10,558 nt of DNA from an uncultured Paraburkholderia sp. (GCA_937917025.1 CALFSF010000526.1:1-10558), one strand, 5' to 3'. Positions 1 through 7,604 are shown, numbered from the stretch's first letter. Numbers and translations: made by a program. Notes: generated by a model from the letters alone, not told the origin.

Positions 1-1
1 G

Positions 2-1465
2 ACGTTCGCGTCGCTCGGCCTTTCGGCGGATGTCGTCTCCGCCCTGACGGCCGCGGGCTACTCGGCACCGACGCCGGTTCAGCAGCGCGCGATTCCCGCC
101 GGCATCGCCGGCCGCGACCTGATGGTGTCGAGCCCGACCGGTTCCGGCAAGACCGCGGCGTTCATGCTGCCCGCAATCGAGCGTTTCTCGCAACTGCAAA
201 AGGCCCAGGCCTCGCAGCCGCGTGAGCCGCGCCCGGCCGACGGCGCGCGCACGCGCCGCCCGCAACCCGTCGCCCGTCCGACGATGCTGGTCCTGACGCC
301 GACGCGCGAACTCGCGATGCAGGTCACGACCGCCGCTTCCACGTACGGCAAGCACCTGAAACTCCTGCGCACCGTCAGCATTCTCGGCGGCGTCGCCTAT
401 GGTCAACAGCTGATGCTGCTGGCCAAAAACCCTGAAATTCTCGTCGCCACGCCGGGTCGTCTGATCGATCACCTGGAACGCGGCCGTATCGACCTGTCGC
501 AACTGCAGATCCTCGTCCTCGACGAAGCGGACCGCATGCTCGACATGGGCTTCATCGAAGACATCGAAACGATCGTCTCCTCCACGCCGGCCACGCGTCA
601 GACGATGCTGTTCTCGGCCACGCTCGACGGCAAGATCGGCGCGCTGACGGGCCGTCTGCTGAAGGATCCGGAACGGATCGAAATCGTCCAGCGCATGGAA
701 CAGCGCACGAACATCGCGCAGACCGTGCATTACGTCGACGACCGCGATCACAAGGATCGTCTGCTCGACCATCTGCTGCGTGATGCCGGCCTTGACCAGG
801 CCATCGTGTTCACGGCGACGAAAAACGAAGCGGACCAGCTCGCTGGCCGTCTCGCCGACGCCGGTTTCGAATCGGCCGCCCTGCACGGCGATCTGCCGCA
901 AGGCGCGCGTAACCGCACGATCAAGGCACTGCGCGAGCGCCGTGTGCGCGTGCTCGTGGCCACCGACGTCGCGGCACGCGGCATCGACATCCCGGGCGTC
1001 ACGCACGTGTTCAACTACGATCTGCCGAAGTTCGCGGAAGACTACGTGCACCGTATCGGCCGTACCGGCCGCGCGGGCCGCTCGGGTATCGCCGTGAGCC
1101 TCGTGCATCACGCCGAACAGGGCGCGTTGAAGCGCATCGAACGTTTCGTGCGTACGCCGCTGGCGGTCAACGTCGTCGAAGGCTTCGAGCCGCGCAAGTC
1201 GGCACCGTCGGGCACGGGTCGTCCGGGCTTTGGCGGCCGTGGCCGTCCGGGTGGCGGCAACGGCGGCGGTCGTCGCTTCGGCAGCGGCGGCGGCAACAGC
1301 GGTAACGGCAAGCCCGCTGGCAGCGGTGGCGGTGCCCGCACGGGCGGCAGCTGGGCAGGCAAGTCGGCGGGCAACGGTTCGCGCGAAGGCTACGGCGGCT
1401 CGCGGGACGGTGGCTTCGGCGCCCGTCGCAGCGACGGTCCGCGTACCGCGCGCCGCGGCAGCTAA
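2..1465 (+). CDS. rhlE: DEAD-box ATP-dependent RNA helicase, RhlE type (5' end outside window)
   Basis: Superfamily 2 RNA helicase that unwinds short RNA duplexes with ATP; RhlE proteins act in ribosome assembly and RNA turnover in the cytoplasm. The frame is open from base 2, giving 487 visible residues; the ATG at 122 is internal, because the Q motif (GYSAPTPVQQ, residues 19-28) lies upstream of it. Only a few N-terminal residues should be missing. Core motifs appear in order: I SPTGSGKT (44-51), Ia PTRELA (100-105), Ib TPGR (150-153), II DEAD (174-177), III SAT (205-207), V ARGID (325-329), VI HRIGRTGR (350-357). About 30 Arg/Pro-rich residues (64-93) sit between motifs I and Ia. After residue 400 comes a Gly/Arg/Ser-rich tail, typical of RhlE-like proteins as an RNA-binding extension. 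A strong terminator follows the TAA. RhlE rather than SrmB or DbpA is judged from overall similarity and the tail. Confidence 0.95.
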   Translation, partial: TFASLGLSADVVSALTAAGYSAPTPVQQRAIPAGIAGRDLMVSSPTGSGKTAAFMLPAIERFSQLQKAQASQPREPRPADGARTRRPQPVARPTMLVLTPTRELAMQVTTAASTYGKHLKLLRTVSILGGVAYGQQLMLLAKNPEILVATPGRLIDHLERGRIDLSQLQILVLDEADRMLDMGFIEDIETIVSSTPATRQTMLFSATLDGKIGALTGRLLKDPERIEIVQRMEQRTNIAQTVHYVDDRDHKDRLLDHLLRDAGLDQAIVFTATKNEADQLAGRLADAGFESAALHGDLPQGARNRTIKALRERRVRVLVATDVAARGIDIPGVTHVFNYDLPKFAEDYVHRIGRTGRAGRSGIAVSLVHHAEQGALKRIERFVRTPLAVNVVEGFEPRKSAPSGTGRPGFGGRGRPGGGNGGGRRFGSGGGNSGNGKPAGSGGGARTGGSWAGKSAGNGSREGYGGSRDGGFGARRSDGPRTARRGS

Positions 1466-1506
1466 GCCTTCGGGCATGCGGCCGGGTCAGCGCCAAAAGC
1501 GAGCCC

Positions 1507-1532
1507 GACAGTGACGCGACAGTGACGCGACA
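1507..1532. repeat. Short 11-bp tandem repeat after rhlE
   Basis: The unit GACAGTGACGC occurs twice in direct tandem (1507-1517 and 1518-1528), followed by a broken third start (GACA, 1529-1532). It lies between the rhlE stop codon and its terminator, so it is in the 3' untranslated part of the message. No function is evident; slippage is a sufficient explanation. Confidence 0.6.
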
Positions 1533-1568
1533 TCACGTCGAACGGCTCAACGCCGTGCGACGTTTCAG

Positions 1569-1600
1569 AAAAAACCGGTGCTCTGGCACCGGTTTTTTTT
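1569..1600 (+). terminator. Rho-independent terminator of rhlE
   Basis: A perfect stem CCGGTG/CACCGG (1575-1580 with 1587-1592) with loop CTCTGG is followed by eight T (1593-1600). Six A precede the stem (1569-1574), so the hairpin can extend by A-U pairs and could also work in reverse. It lies 104 nt after the rhlE stop and separates it from the aceA control region. Confidence 0.93.
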
Positions 1601-1665
1601 CGCCCATACGTCGTCACTCACTAAATTTCACGATGTGGAAAATTTTTTTGCGTCGTAAAAAATCG

Positions 1666-1697
1666 TGCTGCGTGGCACAACCCTCTGTGTTGCAGCA
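1666..1697. repeat. Imperfect inverted repeat upstream of the aceA promoter
   Basis: Outer arms TGCTGC (1666-1671) and GCAGCA (1692-1697) enclose inner arms CACA (1676-1679) and TGTG (1686-1689) around the centre ACCCTC. The symmetry is interrupted by 4 and 2 unpaired bases. It lies about 100 bp upstream of the proposed aceA -35 element, a position that would suit an activator or upstream operator. No T tract follows, so it is not a terminator. Confidence 0.5.
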
Positions 1698-1794
1698 TGG
1701 AAAACTGCGTTTCTCATTGTGGGAATATCATTGTAACCACATGATTTATATGCATTAAAAATATCGCACAAAGCTTCGAAGACGTCTGTTGCCC

Positions 1795-1825
1795 CTGCCT
1801 CGATTTGCCTAGACTCTTATATAAG
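1795..1825 (+). promoter_or_regulatory. Proposed aceA promoter with a 12-bp palindrome over the -10 box
   Basis: The perfect palindrome TCTTATATAAGA occupies 1815-1826. It contains two possible -10 hexamers, TATATA (1818-1823) and TATAAG (1820-1825, five of six consensus bases). The best -35 is CTGCCT (1795-1800), a poor match, 17 nt before TATATA. A start near 1831 would give a leader of about 90 nt. A weak -35 and a symmetric -10 suggest that a regulator controls the promoter. Confidence 0.5.
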
Positions 1826-1922
1826 ACTTCACGAAACGGAGCGACCGGAAAGGCCCGGCGCGCCACTCGCTGAAGACACGAGTCAACCGATCCACCTGTT
1901 TGGGCAATCAGAGGAGCACGCC

Positions 1923-3227
<1,305 letters not shown>

Positions 3228-3228
3228 A

Positions 3229-3337
3229 CGTCGTTTGACGACGGCCTGAGCGACACGACAGGCAGCCTGGGGAGAAGCGGCGCCGCAGAGGGGCGCCACC
3301 CCGCCGAAATCACCGCCGCCGGCCAGAAGCCGGCGGC
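3229..3337 (+). repeat. Three successive hairpins in the aceA 3' untranslated region
   Basis: Directly behind the aceA stop there are three perfect inverted repeats: CGTCGT/ACGACG with a 3-nt loop (3229-3243), GGCGCC/GGCGCC with a 7-nt loop (3279-3297), and GCCGCCGGC/GCCGGCGGC with a 5-nt loop (3315-3337). None has a T tract. They precede a true terminator. They could protect the aceA mRNA from 3' exonucleases, though in GC-rich DNA part of this can be chance. Confidence 0.55.
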
Positions 3338-3396
3338 CGGAACGGCATCTGGGAAGCGTTTTGAGACGCGGCATCACCGCGCGAAAAACGGACAAG

Positions 3397-3427
3397 ACGC
3401 GCGCTGGTTATCCGCCGGCGCGTTTTT
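3397..3427 (+). terminator. Probable rho-independent terminator of aceA
   Basis: ACGCGC (3397-3402) pairs with GCGCGT (3418-3423), and GG/CC can pair inside. Five T (3423-3427) follow, the first shared with the stem. It lies 170 nt past the aceA stop and 43 nt before the end of the convergent universal stress protein gene. Confidence 0.7.
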
Positions 3428-3470
3428 CCTCAGGTATCCATGGTGCGCCACGTCCTGGCGCCCGCGGCGC

Positions 3471-3905
3471 TTATCGGTAAACGATCACCGGGATTTTGGT
3501 GTGCGTCAGGACGCGCTGGGTCTCGCTGCCGATCAGCAGGCTGCCGAGCCCGCGCCGCCCGTGCGACGCCATGAAGATCACGTCGCACCCACTGCGCTCC
3601 GCCGCCTCGATGATCCCGAGATACGGCGACGGATGAACGCTCGTTTCGCTCGAGCAGGCAACGCCCGCGTCGAGCGCTGCCTGCTCGACTTCCTGCAGGT
3701 GCAGGCGCGCTTCGCGTTCGCTGCGCTCCTGAAAATCGACTGGCGGCTCGATCACCACCTCGGAGAACGGCGAGTAGGGATATTGCGGCAGACACGCGTA
3801 GGCCGTCACACGCGCACCGACGGATTTCGCGAGGTCGATTGCGCCGTCGATGGCCATTCTGGACAGCTCTGAACCATCAGTCGGAACCAGGATGTGCTTG
3901 AACAT
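3471..3905 (-). CDS. Universal stress protein, UspA family
   Basis: Single-domain cytoplasmic stress protein of 144 residues, a usual size. The family start block HILVPTDGSELS (residues 4-15) holds the conserved Asp of the nucleotide site. The C-terminal ATP-binding signature G-x2-G-x9-G-S/T is present with one change: its first Gly is Ala113 (ASHG at 113-116, then GS at 126-127). This variant often occurs in proteobacterial Usp proteins and need not abolish ATP binding. The start at 3905 is preferred over an upstream one at 4049 because GGAGGG (3910-3915) lies 4 nt before it and the Usp fold begins there. The gene is convergent with aceA and lies 175 nt after lysR on the same strand, probably with its own promoter. 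Its target is unknown; stress or starvation induction would be usual. Confidence 0.93.
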   Translation of the reverse strand: MFKHILVPTDGSELSRMAIDGAIDLAKSVGARVTAYACLPQYPYSPFSEVVIEPPVDFQERSEREARLHLQEVEQAALDAGVACSSETSVHPSPYLGIIEAAERSGCDVIFMASHGRRGLGSLLIGSETQRVLTHTKIPVIVYR

Positions 3906-3997
3906 CGTGCCCTCCGTCGTCAGCCGCGGCGCTTCTTCAGGTCCGCTGGATGCGGGCGCGTATGCGAACAGCGGGCAATACGCGGCGTCTCGAATCG

Positions 3998-4003
3998 ATT
4001 GTA
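3998..4003 (-). promoter_or_regulatory. Possible -10 box of the universal stress protein gene
   Basis: On the minus strand this reads TACAAT, five of six consensus bases, about 92 nt upstream of the start codon. No good -35 hexamer is seen 16-18 nt upstream of it, so an activator or a weak promoter would be needed. The rest of 3906-4080 shows nothing else. Confidence 0.35.
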
Positions 4004-4080
4004 GTGCGCAAGAATCCGCTGCACGGCCCGCGTGCGGGTCTGTCCGCATATCGGAAACCCGAGCGGAGCCTGGCTTTGCG

Positions 4081-4983
4081 CTAACCCCAGTAGCCTGGAT
4101 GACTGTACGTATGTTTCAGGAAATCGAGAAAAAGCCGCACCCGCAACGGCAAATGCCGACGCTGTGGAAACACCGCGTGGATGCCGATGGGCGGCGCCGC
4201 GAATGCGTCGAGCACCGTGACGAGGCGTCCGGCCGCGATATCCGTGCCGACTTCCCACCACGAGCGCCACGCGAGACCGTAGCCTTCGAGACACCATTCG
4301 TGCAGCACCGCGCCGTCCGAGCATTCCATCGTGCCGGAGACCCTGATCGTCGCGATTTTTTCGTCCTGCTGGAACGTCCAGCCGCGCTGCTGGTTCGCGC
4401 TCGCGCCGAGCGCGAGGCAGTTGTGACCGGCGAGTGCGGCGAGCGTTTCCGGCGCGCCGCGCCGCGCGAGATAGGCGGGCGAAGCCACCACCACGCGCCG
4501 GTTGTCGCCGAGGCGCAGCGACACCAGCGACGAGTCGGGCAGCTCGCCAAGCCGCACCGCGCAGTCGAACCCCTCGTTGACCAGATCGACCATCCGGTCC
4601 GACAGGTCGAGCGTGATCGACACGTCGGGATGCGCGACCGTGAATGCCGGCACGAGCGGCGCGACGTGCCGCCGCCCGAAACCGGCCGGCGCCGACACGC
4701 GCAGATGTCCGCTCGCCTTGACGCCGCCCGCCGACACGCTCGACTCGGCGTTCTGCATATCGTGGATGATGCGCTGACAGTCTTCGAGAAACGCGGAACC
4801 TTCGAACGTCAGCGTGATTTTCCGCGTCGTGCGCACGAGCAGTTTCACGCCAAGCCGTTCTTCGAGCGCATCGATCCGGCGTCCGATGATGGCGGGCGCG
4901 ACGCCTTCGGCCTGGGCAGCCGCGGACAGGCTGCCGCGTGCCGCGACGGCGACGAACGTTTCGATCTGCTTGAAGCGGTCCAT
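4081..4983 (-). CDS. LysR-family transcriptional regulator
   Basis: DNA-binding regulator of 300 residues, the usual LysR length. The start MDRFKQIETFVAVAARGSLS leads into a winged helix-turn-helix (about residues 18-60) with the block ALEERLGVKLLVRTTR (39-54). The effector-binding domain (about 92-295) contains GHLRVSAPAGFGR and resembles the CrgA-like subgroup. An upstream ATG at 5058 would add 25 residues but is not favoured: the added part lies outside the LysR fold and its codon would overlap the proposed operator. No clear Shine-Dalgarno sequence precedes 4983. It is divergent from the haloacid dehalogenase gene with 151 nt between them, the classic layout for a LysR protein controlling its neighbour and itself. 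The effector is unknown; a halogenated or C2 acid is a guess from context. Confidence 0.95.
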   Translation of the reverse strand: MDRFKQIETFVAVAARGSLSAAAQAEGVAPAIIGRRIDALEERLGVKLLVRTTRKITLTFEGSAFLEDCQRIIHDMQNAESSVSAGGVKASGHLRVSAPAGFGRRHVAPLVPAFTVAHPDVSITLDLSDRMVDLVNEGFDCAVRLGELPDSSLVSLRLGDNRRVVVASPAYLARRGAPETLAALAGHNCLALGASANQQRGWTFQQDEKIATIRVSGTMECSDGAVLHEWCLEGYGLAWRSWWEVGTDIAAGRLVTVLDAFAAPPIGIHAVFPQRRHLPLRVRLFLDFLKHTYSHPGYWG

Positions 4984-5029
4984 AGTGAATGCGACGCGTC
5001 GGCGGACGCGGGTAATGGCGTTGAACGCC

Positions 5030-5058
5030 AGATTAGGTATGTGAAAGTAAAAGATCAA
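5030..5058 (-). promoter_or_regulatory. Proposed lysR promoter
   Basis: On the minus strand TTGATC (5053-5058) and TAATCT (5030-5035) are 17 nt apart. The -35 matches four and the -10 three of six consensus bases. Transcription would start about 40 nt before the lysR ATG. The -35 touches the left arm of the inverted repeat, so bound LysR could repress its own gene. Confidence 0.4.
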
Positions 5059-5095
5059 GTGATGTTTACGGTCTTTTTATCTACGGGACATCACT
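5058..5095. promoter_or_regulatory. Inverted repeat between lysR and the dehalogenase gene, likely operator
   Basis: AGTGATGT (5058-5065) and ACATCACT (5088-5095) are perfect inverted copies separated by 22 nt, about three helical turns centre to centre. The spacer holds two direct copies of T-T/C-TACGG (5065-5071 and 5080-5086) and an AT-rich middle. The left arm abuts the proposed lysR -35 and the right arm ends just before the dehalogenase -10. This geometry fits binding of a LysR tetramer. The repeat is seen directly; the binding protein is inferred. Confidence 0.6.
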
Positions 5096-5097
5096 AA

Positions 5098-5103
5098 TAG
5101 AAT
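5098..5103 (+). promoter_or_regulatory. Possible -10 box of the dehalogenase gene
   Basis: TAGAAT matches five of six consensus bases, 31 nt before the start codon. No convincing -35 lies 16-18 nt upstream (TTTATC at 5076-5081 is the nearest), as is common in promoters that need a LysR-type activator. Confidence 0.4.
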
Positions 5104-5134
5104 CCGTCTTGACCTCTGACTGGAGCGCACGGCA

Positions 5135-5929
5135 ATGTCGGCCACAACGACACTCTTCCCCAAGGCAGTTATTTTCGACGCGTACGGCACGCTTTTCGAC
5201 GTGCATTCGGTCGTCGCTGCCGCGGAGCAGATGTTCCCCGGCCACGGCGATGCGCTTTCGCTCCTGTGGCGTCAGAAGCAGATCGAATACACGCAGTTGC
5301 GCACGCTGTCGGATACGGGCGGCGCACACTACGAACCGTTCTGGACCATCACACTCGACGCGCTGCGTTTTTCCGCCCGCAAACTCGGCCTCACGCTGAA
5401 TACGGCTGCGGAAAAGCGCCTGATGGACGAGTACGCGTGCCTTTCCGCATTTCCTGACGCCGGCCCGGTGTTGCGCCAGTTGCGCGAGCCTCAGGCTGGC
5501 GCCGGAGTCACCGGTGCCGCGGCCGGCGCGCGCATCGGGCTCGCGATCCTGTCCAACGGCAACCCGCAGATGCTCGATATCGCTGTCAAGAGTGCCGGGA
5601 TGGCGGCCCTTTTCGATCACGTGCTGTCCGTCGATGCCGTGCGCGCGTACAAACCGGCACCGGCCGCCTACGCACTCGGCACGGCCGCTTTCGGCGCAAC
5701 GCCGCGCGAGATCGTATTCGTGTCGTCGAACGGCTGGGACGTGGCCGGCGCGACGTGGTTCGGCTACACCACGTTCTGGATCAACCGTGCGCGCGGCCCC
5801 GCCGAGGAACTGGGCGTAAGCCCGCTCGGCACCGGCGCGAGCCTTGCCGATCTGCCCGCGTTTCTGACCTCCCTCCTGCCACCCGACAAAAACCCAGGCC
5901 GCCCGCGCCACAGCCGGGGCGCCACGTGA
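5135..5929 (+). CDS. (S)-2-haloacid dehalogenase, type II (HAD superfamily)
   Basis: Hydrolyses short (S)-2-haloacids such as haloacetates or 2-chloropropionate to 2-hydroxyacids through an aspartyl ester, in the cytoplasm. All residues known to be essential in the Pseudomonas L-DEX YL enzyme are found: nucleophile Asp15 (FDAYGT), Thr19, Arg46 (WRQKQ), Ser140 and Asn141 (LSNGN), Lys173 and Tyr179 (YKPAPAAY), and Ser197, Asn199 and Asp202 (SSNGWD). The shift against L-DEX YL numbering rises from +5 to +22 between Arg46 and Ser140, so about 17 residues are inserted, most visibly the Ala/Gly-rich segment 119-132 before the core strand. The chain has 264 residues against about 232 and also carries a Pro/Arg-rich tail (250-264). 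GGAG (5122-5125) precedes the ATG by 9 nt. Malate synthase follows after 70 nt on the same strand, and a LysR gene is divergent. The natural substrate is unproven. Confidence 0.93.
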   Translation: MSATTTLFPKAVIFDAYGTLFDVHSVVAAAEQMFPGHGDALSLLWRQKQIEYTQLRTLSDTGGAHYEPFWTITLDALRFSARKLGLTLNTAAEKRLMDEYACLSAFPDAGPVLRQLREPQAGAGVTGAAAGARIGLAILSNGNPQMLDIAVKSAGMAALFDHVLSVDAVRAYKPAPAAYALGTAAFGATPREIVFVSSNGWDVAGATWFGYTTFWINRARGPAEELGVSPLGTGASLADLPAFLTSLLPPDKNPGRPRHSRGAT

Positions 5930-5939
5930 ACTGAACAGC

Positions 5940-5968
5940 TTGACCGCGCATGAAGTACCTCATCGCAT
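5940..5968 (+). promoter_or_regulatory. Possible aceB promoter with an internal 14-bp palindrome
   Basis: TTGACC (5940-5945, five of six consensus bases) is followed 17 nt later by TCGCAT (5963-5968, three of six). The spacer is almost filled by a 14-bp palindrome, ATGA-A-GTAC-C-TCAT (5950-5963), broken only by one mismatched pair. Such placement suits an operator over the promoter. Read-through from the dehalogenase gene is also possible, since no terminator lies in the 70-nt gap. Confidence 0.35.
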
Positions 5969-5999
5969 TTCCGTAATCTGACCGACCAAGGGAGAAACC

Positions 6000-7604
6000 A
6001 TGGCGAATCAATCGTCGTTGTCGTTGCAACTGCCACAAGGCATGCGTATCACCGCTGAAATCAAGCCGGGCTTCGAATCGATTCTCACGCCCGCCGCGCT
6101 GGAGCTCGTCGCGAATCTGCATCGCGTGTTCGAGCCGCGCCGCCAGCAACTGCTGAAGGCGCGCGCCGAACGCACGAAGCGTCTCGACGCCGGCGAGCGC
6201 CCCGACTTCCTCGCTGAAACGAAGTCCATCCGCGATAGCGACTGGAAGGTCGCGCCGCTGCCGAAGGATCTCGAATGCCGTCGCGTCGAGATCACGGGGC
6301 CGGTGGAACGCAAGATGATCATCAACGCGCTGAATTCGGGCGCGGATTCGTACATGACGGACTTCGAGGATTCGAACGCGCCGAGCTGGGACAACCTGAT
6401 CGTCGGGCATCTGAACCTGAAAGACGCAGTGCGCCGTGAGATTTCGCTCGAACAGAACGGCAAGTCGTACCGCCTCAACGACAAGGTCGCGACGCTGATC
6501 GTGCGTCCGCGCGGCTGGCATCTCGACGAAAAACACGTGACGGTCGACGGCCAGCGTGTGTCCGGCGGCATCTTCGATTTCGCGCTCTTCCTGTTCCACA
6601 ACGCGAAGGAACTGGTGAAGCGCGGCTCGGGCCCGTACTTCTATCTGCCGAAGCTCGAGAGCCATCTCGAAGCGCGCCTGTGGAACGACATCTTCGTTGC
6701 GGCGCAGGAAGCGGTGGGCGTCGCGCGCGGCACGATTCGCGCGACCGTGCTGATCGAGACGATTCTCGCGGCTTTCGAAATGGACGAAATCCTGTACGAG
6801 CTTCGCGAACACAGCTCGGGCCTCAACGCTGGCCGCTGGGACTACATCTTCTCGGCGATCAAGAAGTTCAAGAACGACAAGGACTTCTGCCTTGCCGACC
6901 GCTCGCAGATCACGATGACCGTGCCGTTCATGCGTGCCTATGCGTTGCAGCTGCTCAAGACGTGCCATCGCCGCAACGCACCCGCGATCGGCGGCATGAG
7001 TGCGCTGATCCCGATCAAGAACGACCCGGCGGCCAACGACAAGGCAATGGGCGGCGTGCGCTCCGACAAGGCGCGTGATGCCGGCGACGGTTACGACGGC
7101 GGCTGGGTTGCGCACCCGGGTCTCGTGCCGGTCGCGATGGAAGAGTTCGTCAGGGTGCTGGGCGACAGGCCCAACCAGATCGACAAACAGCGCGAAGACG
7201 TGCAGGTCACCGCGAAAGACCTGACCGATTTCCGTCCGGAAGCCCCCATCACCGAAGCGGGCCTGCGTAACAACATCAACGTCGGCATTCACTACCTGGG
7301 TTCGTGGCTGGCGGGCAATGGCTGCGTGCCGATCCACAACCTGATGGAAGATGCGGCGACCGCCGAGATCTCCCGCTCGCAGGTGTGGCAGTGGATCCGC
7401 TCGCCGAAGGGCAAGCTCGACGACGATCGCAAGGTCACCGCTGCGATGGTGCGCGATCTGACGAAGCAGGAACTCGACAAGGTGAAGGCTGCCGTCGGCG
7501 GCGATACGAAGCCCTATGAGCGTGCCGCCGAAATCTTCGAAGCGATGTCGACATCGGAGAACTTCACCGAGTTTCTGACCTTGCCGCTGTACGAAGAGAT
7601 CTGA
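6000..7604 (+). CDS. aceB: Malate synthase A (glyoxylate shunt)
   Basis: Condenses glyoxylate with acetyl-CoA to malate and CoA, the second step of the glyoxylate shunt, Mg-dependent and cytoplasmic. The 534 residues match isoform A (E. coli AceB 533), not the much longer isoform G. Active-site blocks are present: the substrate-binding Arg region IVRPRGWHL (167-175), the Mg ligands Glu253 (LIETI) and Asp281 (GRWDYIFS), and the catalytic base Asp451 in NLMEDAATAEISRSQ. The TLPLYEEI end is complete. The ATG at 6000 follows AGGGAG (5989-5994) with 5 nt spacing. The gene is preceded at 70 nt by the haloacid dehalogenase, whose haloacetate product glycolate becomes its substrate glyoxylate after one oxidation. 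It may be transcribed both from its own promoter and with the dehalogenase. A long hairpin follows. Confidence 0.98.
   Translation: MANQSSLSLQLPQGMRITAEIKPGFESILTPAALELVANLHRVFEPRRQQLLKARAERTKRLDAGERPDFLAETKSIRDSDWKVAPLPKDLECRRVEITGPVERKMIINALNSGADSYMTDFEDSNAPSWDNLIVGHLNLKDAVRREISLEQNGKSYRLNDKVATLIVRPRGWHLDEKHVTVDGQRVSGGIFDFALFLFHNAKELVKRGSGPYFYLPKLESHLEARLWNDIFVAAQEAVGVARGTIRATVLIETILAAFEMDEILYELREHSSGLNAGRWDYIFSAIKKFKNDKDFCLADRSQITMTVPFMRAYALQLLKTCHRRNAPAIGGMSALIPIKNDPAANDKAMGGVRSDKARDAGDGYDGGWVAHPGLVPVAMEEFVRVLGDRPNQIDKQREDVQVTAKDLTDFRPEAPITEAGLRNNINVGIHYLGSWLAGNGCVPIHNLMEDAATAEISRSQVWQWIRSPKGKLDDDRKVTAAMVRDLTKQELDKVKAAVGGDTKPYERAAEIFEAMSTSENFTEFLTLPLYEEI

Larger units (their letters stand above)
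1601..1922 (+). other. AT-rich intergenic control region and leader of aceA
   Basis: This 322-nt stretch holds no gene. Bases 1620-1770 are far richer in A and T than the rest of the window, with runs such as seven T at 1643-1649 and six A at 1657-1662. It contains an imperfect inverted repeat (1666-1697), the proposed promoter (1795-1825) and a leader of about 90 nt. A weak 5-bp hairpin, ACTCG/CGAGT (1865-1869 with 1879-1883), lies in the leader. The ribosome binding site AGAGGAG (1910-1916) is 6 nt from the aceA ATG. The base composition suggests bendable DNA and binding by regulators or nucleoid proteins; this is inference. Confidence 0.7.

Noticed and set aside
1827..1922. Riboswitch in the aceA leader
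   Set aside because: The leader is about 90 nt with only a weak 5-bp hairpin and no conserved aptamer pattern that I recognise.
4984..5058. 25-residue N-terminal extension of the LysR protein from an ATG at 5058
   Set aside because: LysR proteins begin at the residue encoded at 4983; the extension would run through the proposed promoter and the left operator arm.
3850..5097. 415-codon open frame on the plus strand across usp and lysR
   Set aside because: It is the antisense shadow of lysR and the start of usp; no motif or plausible ribosome site supports it.
5081..5911. 276-codon open frame on the minus strand across the dehalogenase
   Set aside because: It is opposite a gene with all catalytic residues in place, and its Arg/Gly-rich product has no family resemblance.
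5781..7337. 518-codon open frame on the minus strand across the dehalogenase end and aceB
   Set aside because: It is antisense to two well-identified genes, has no recognisable domain and shows shadow-type composition.
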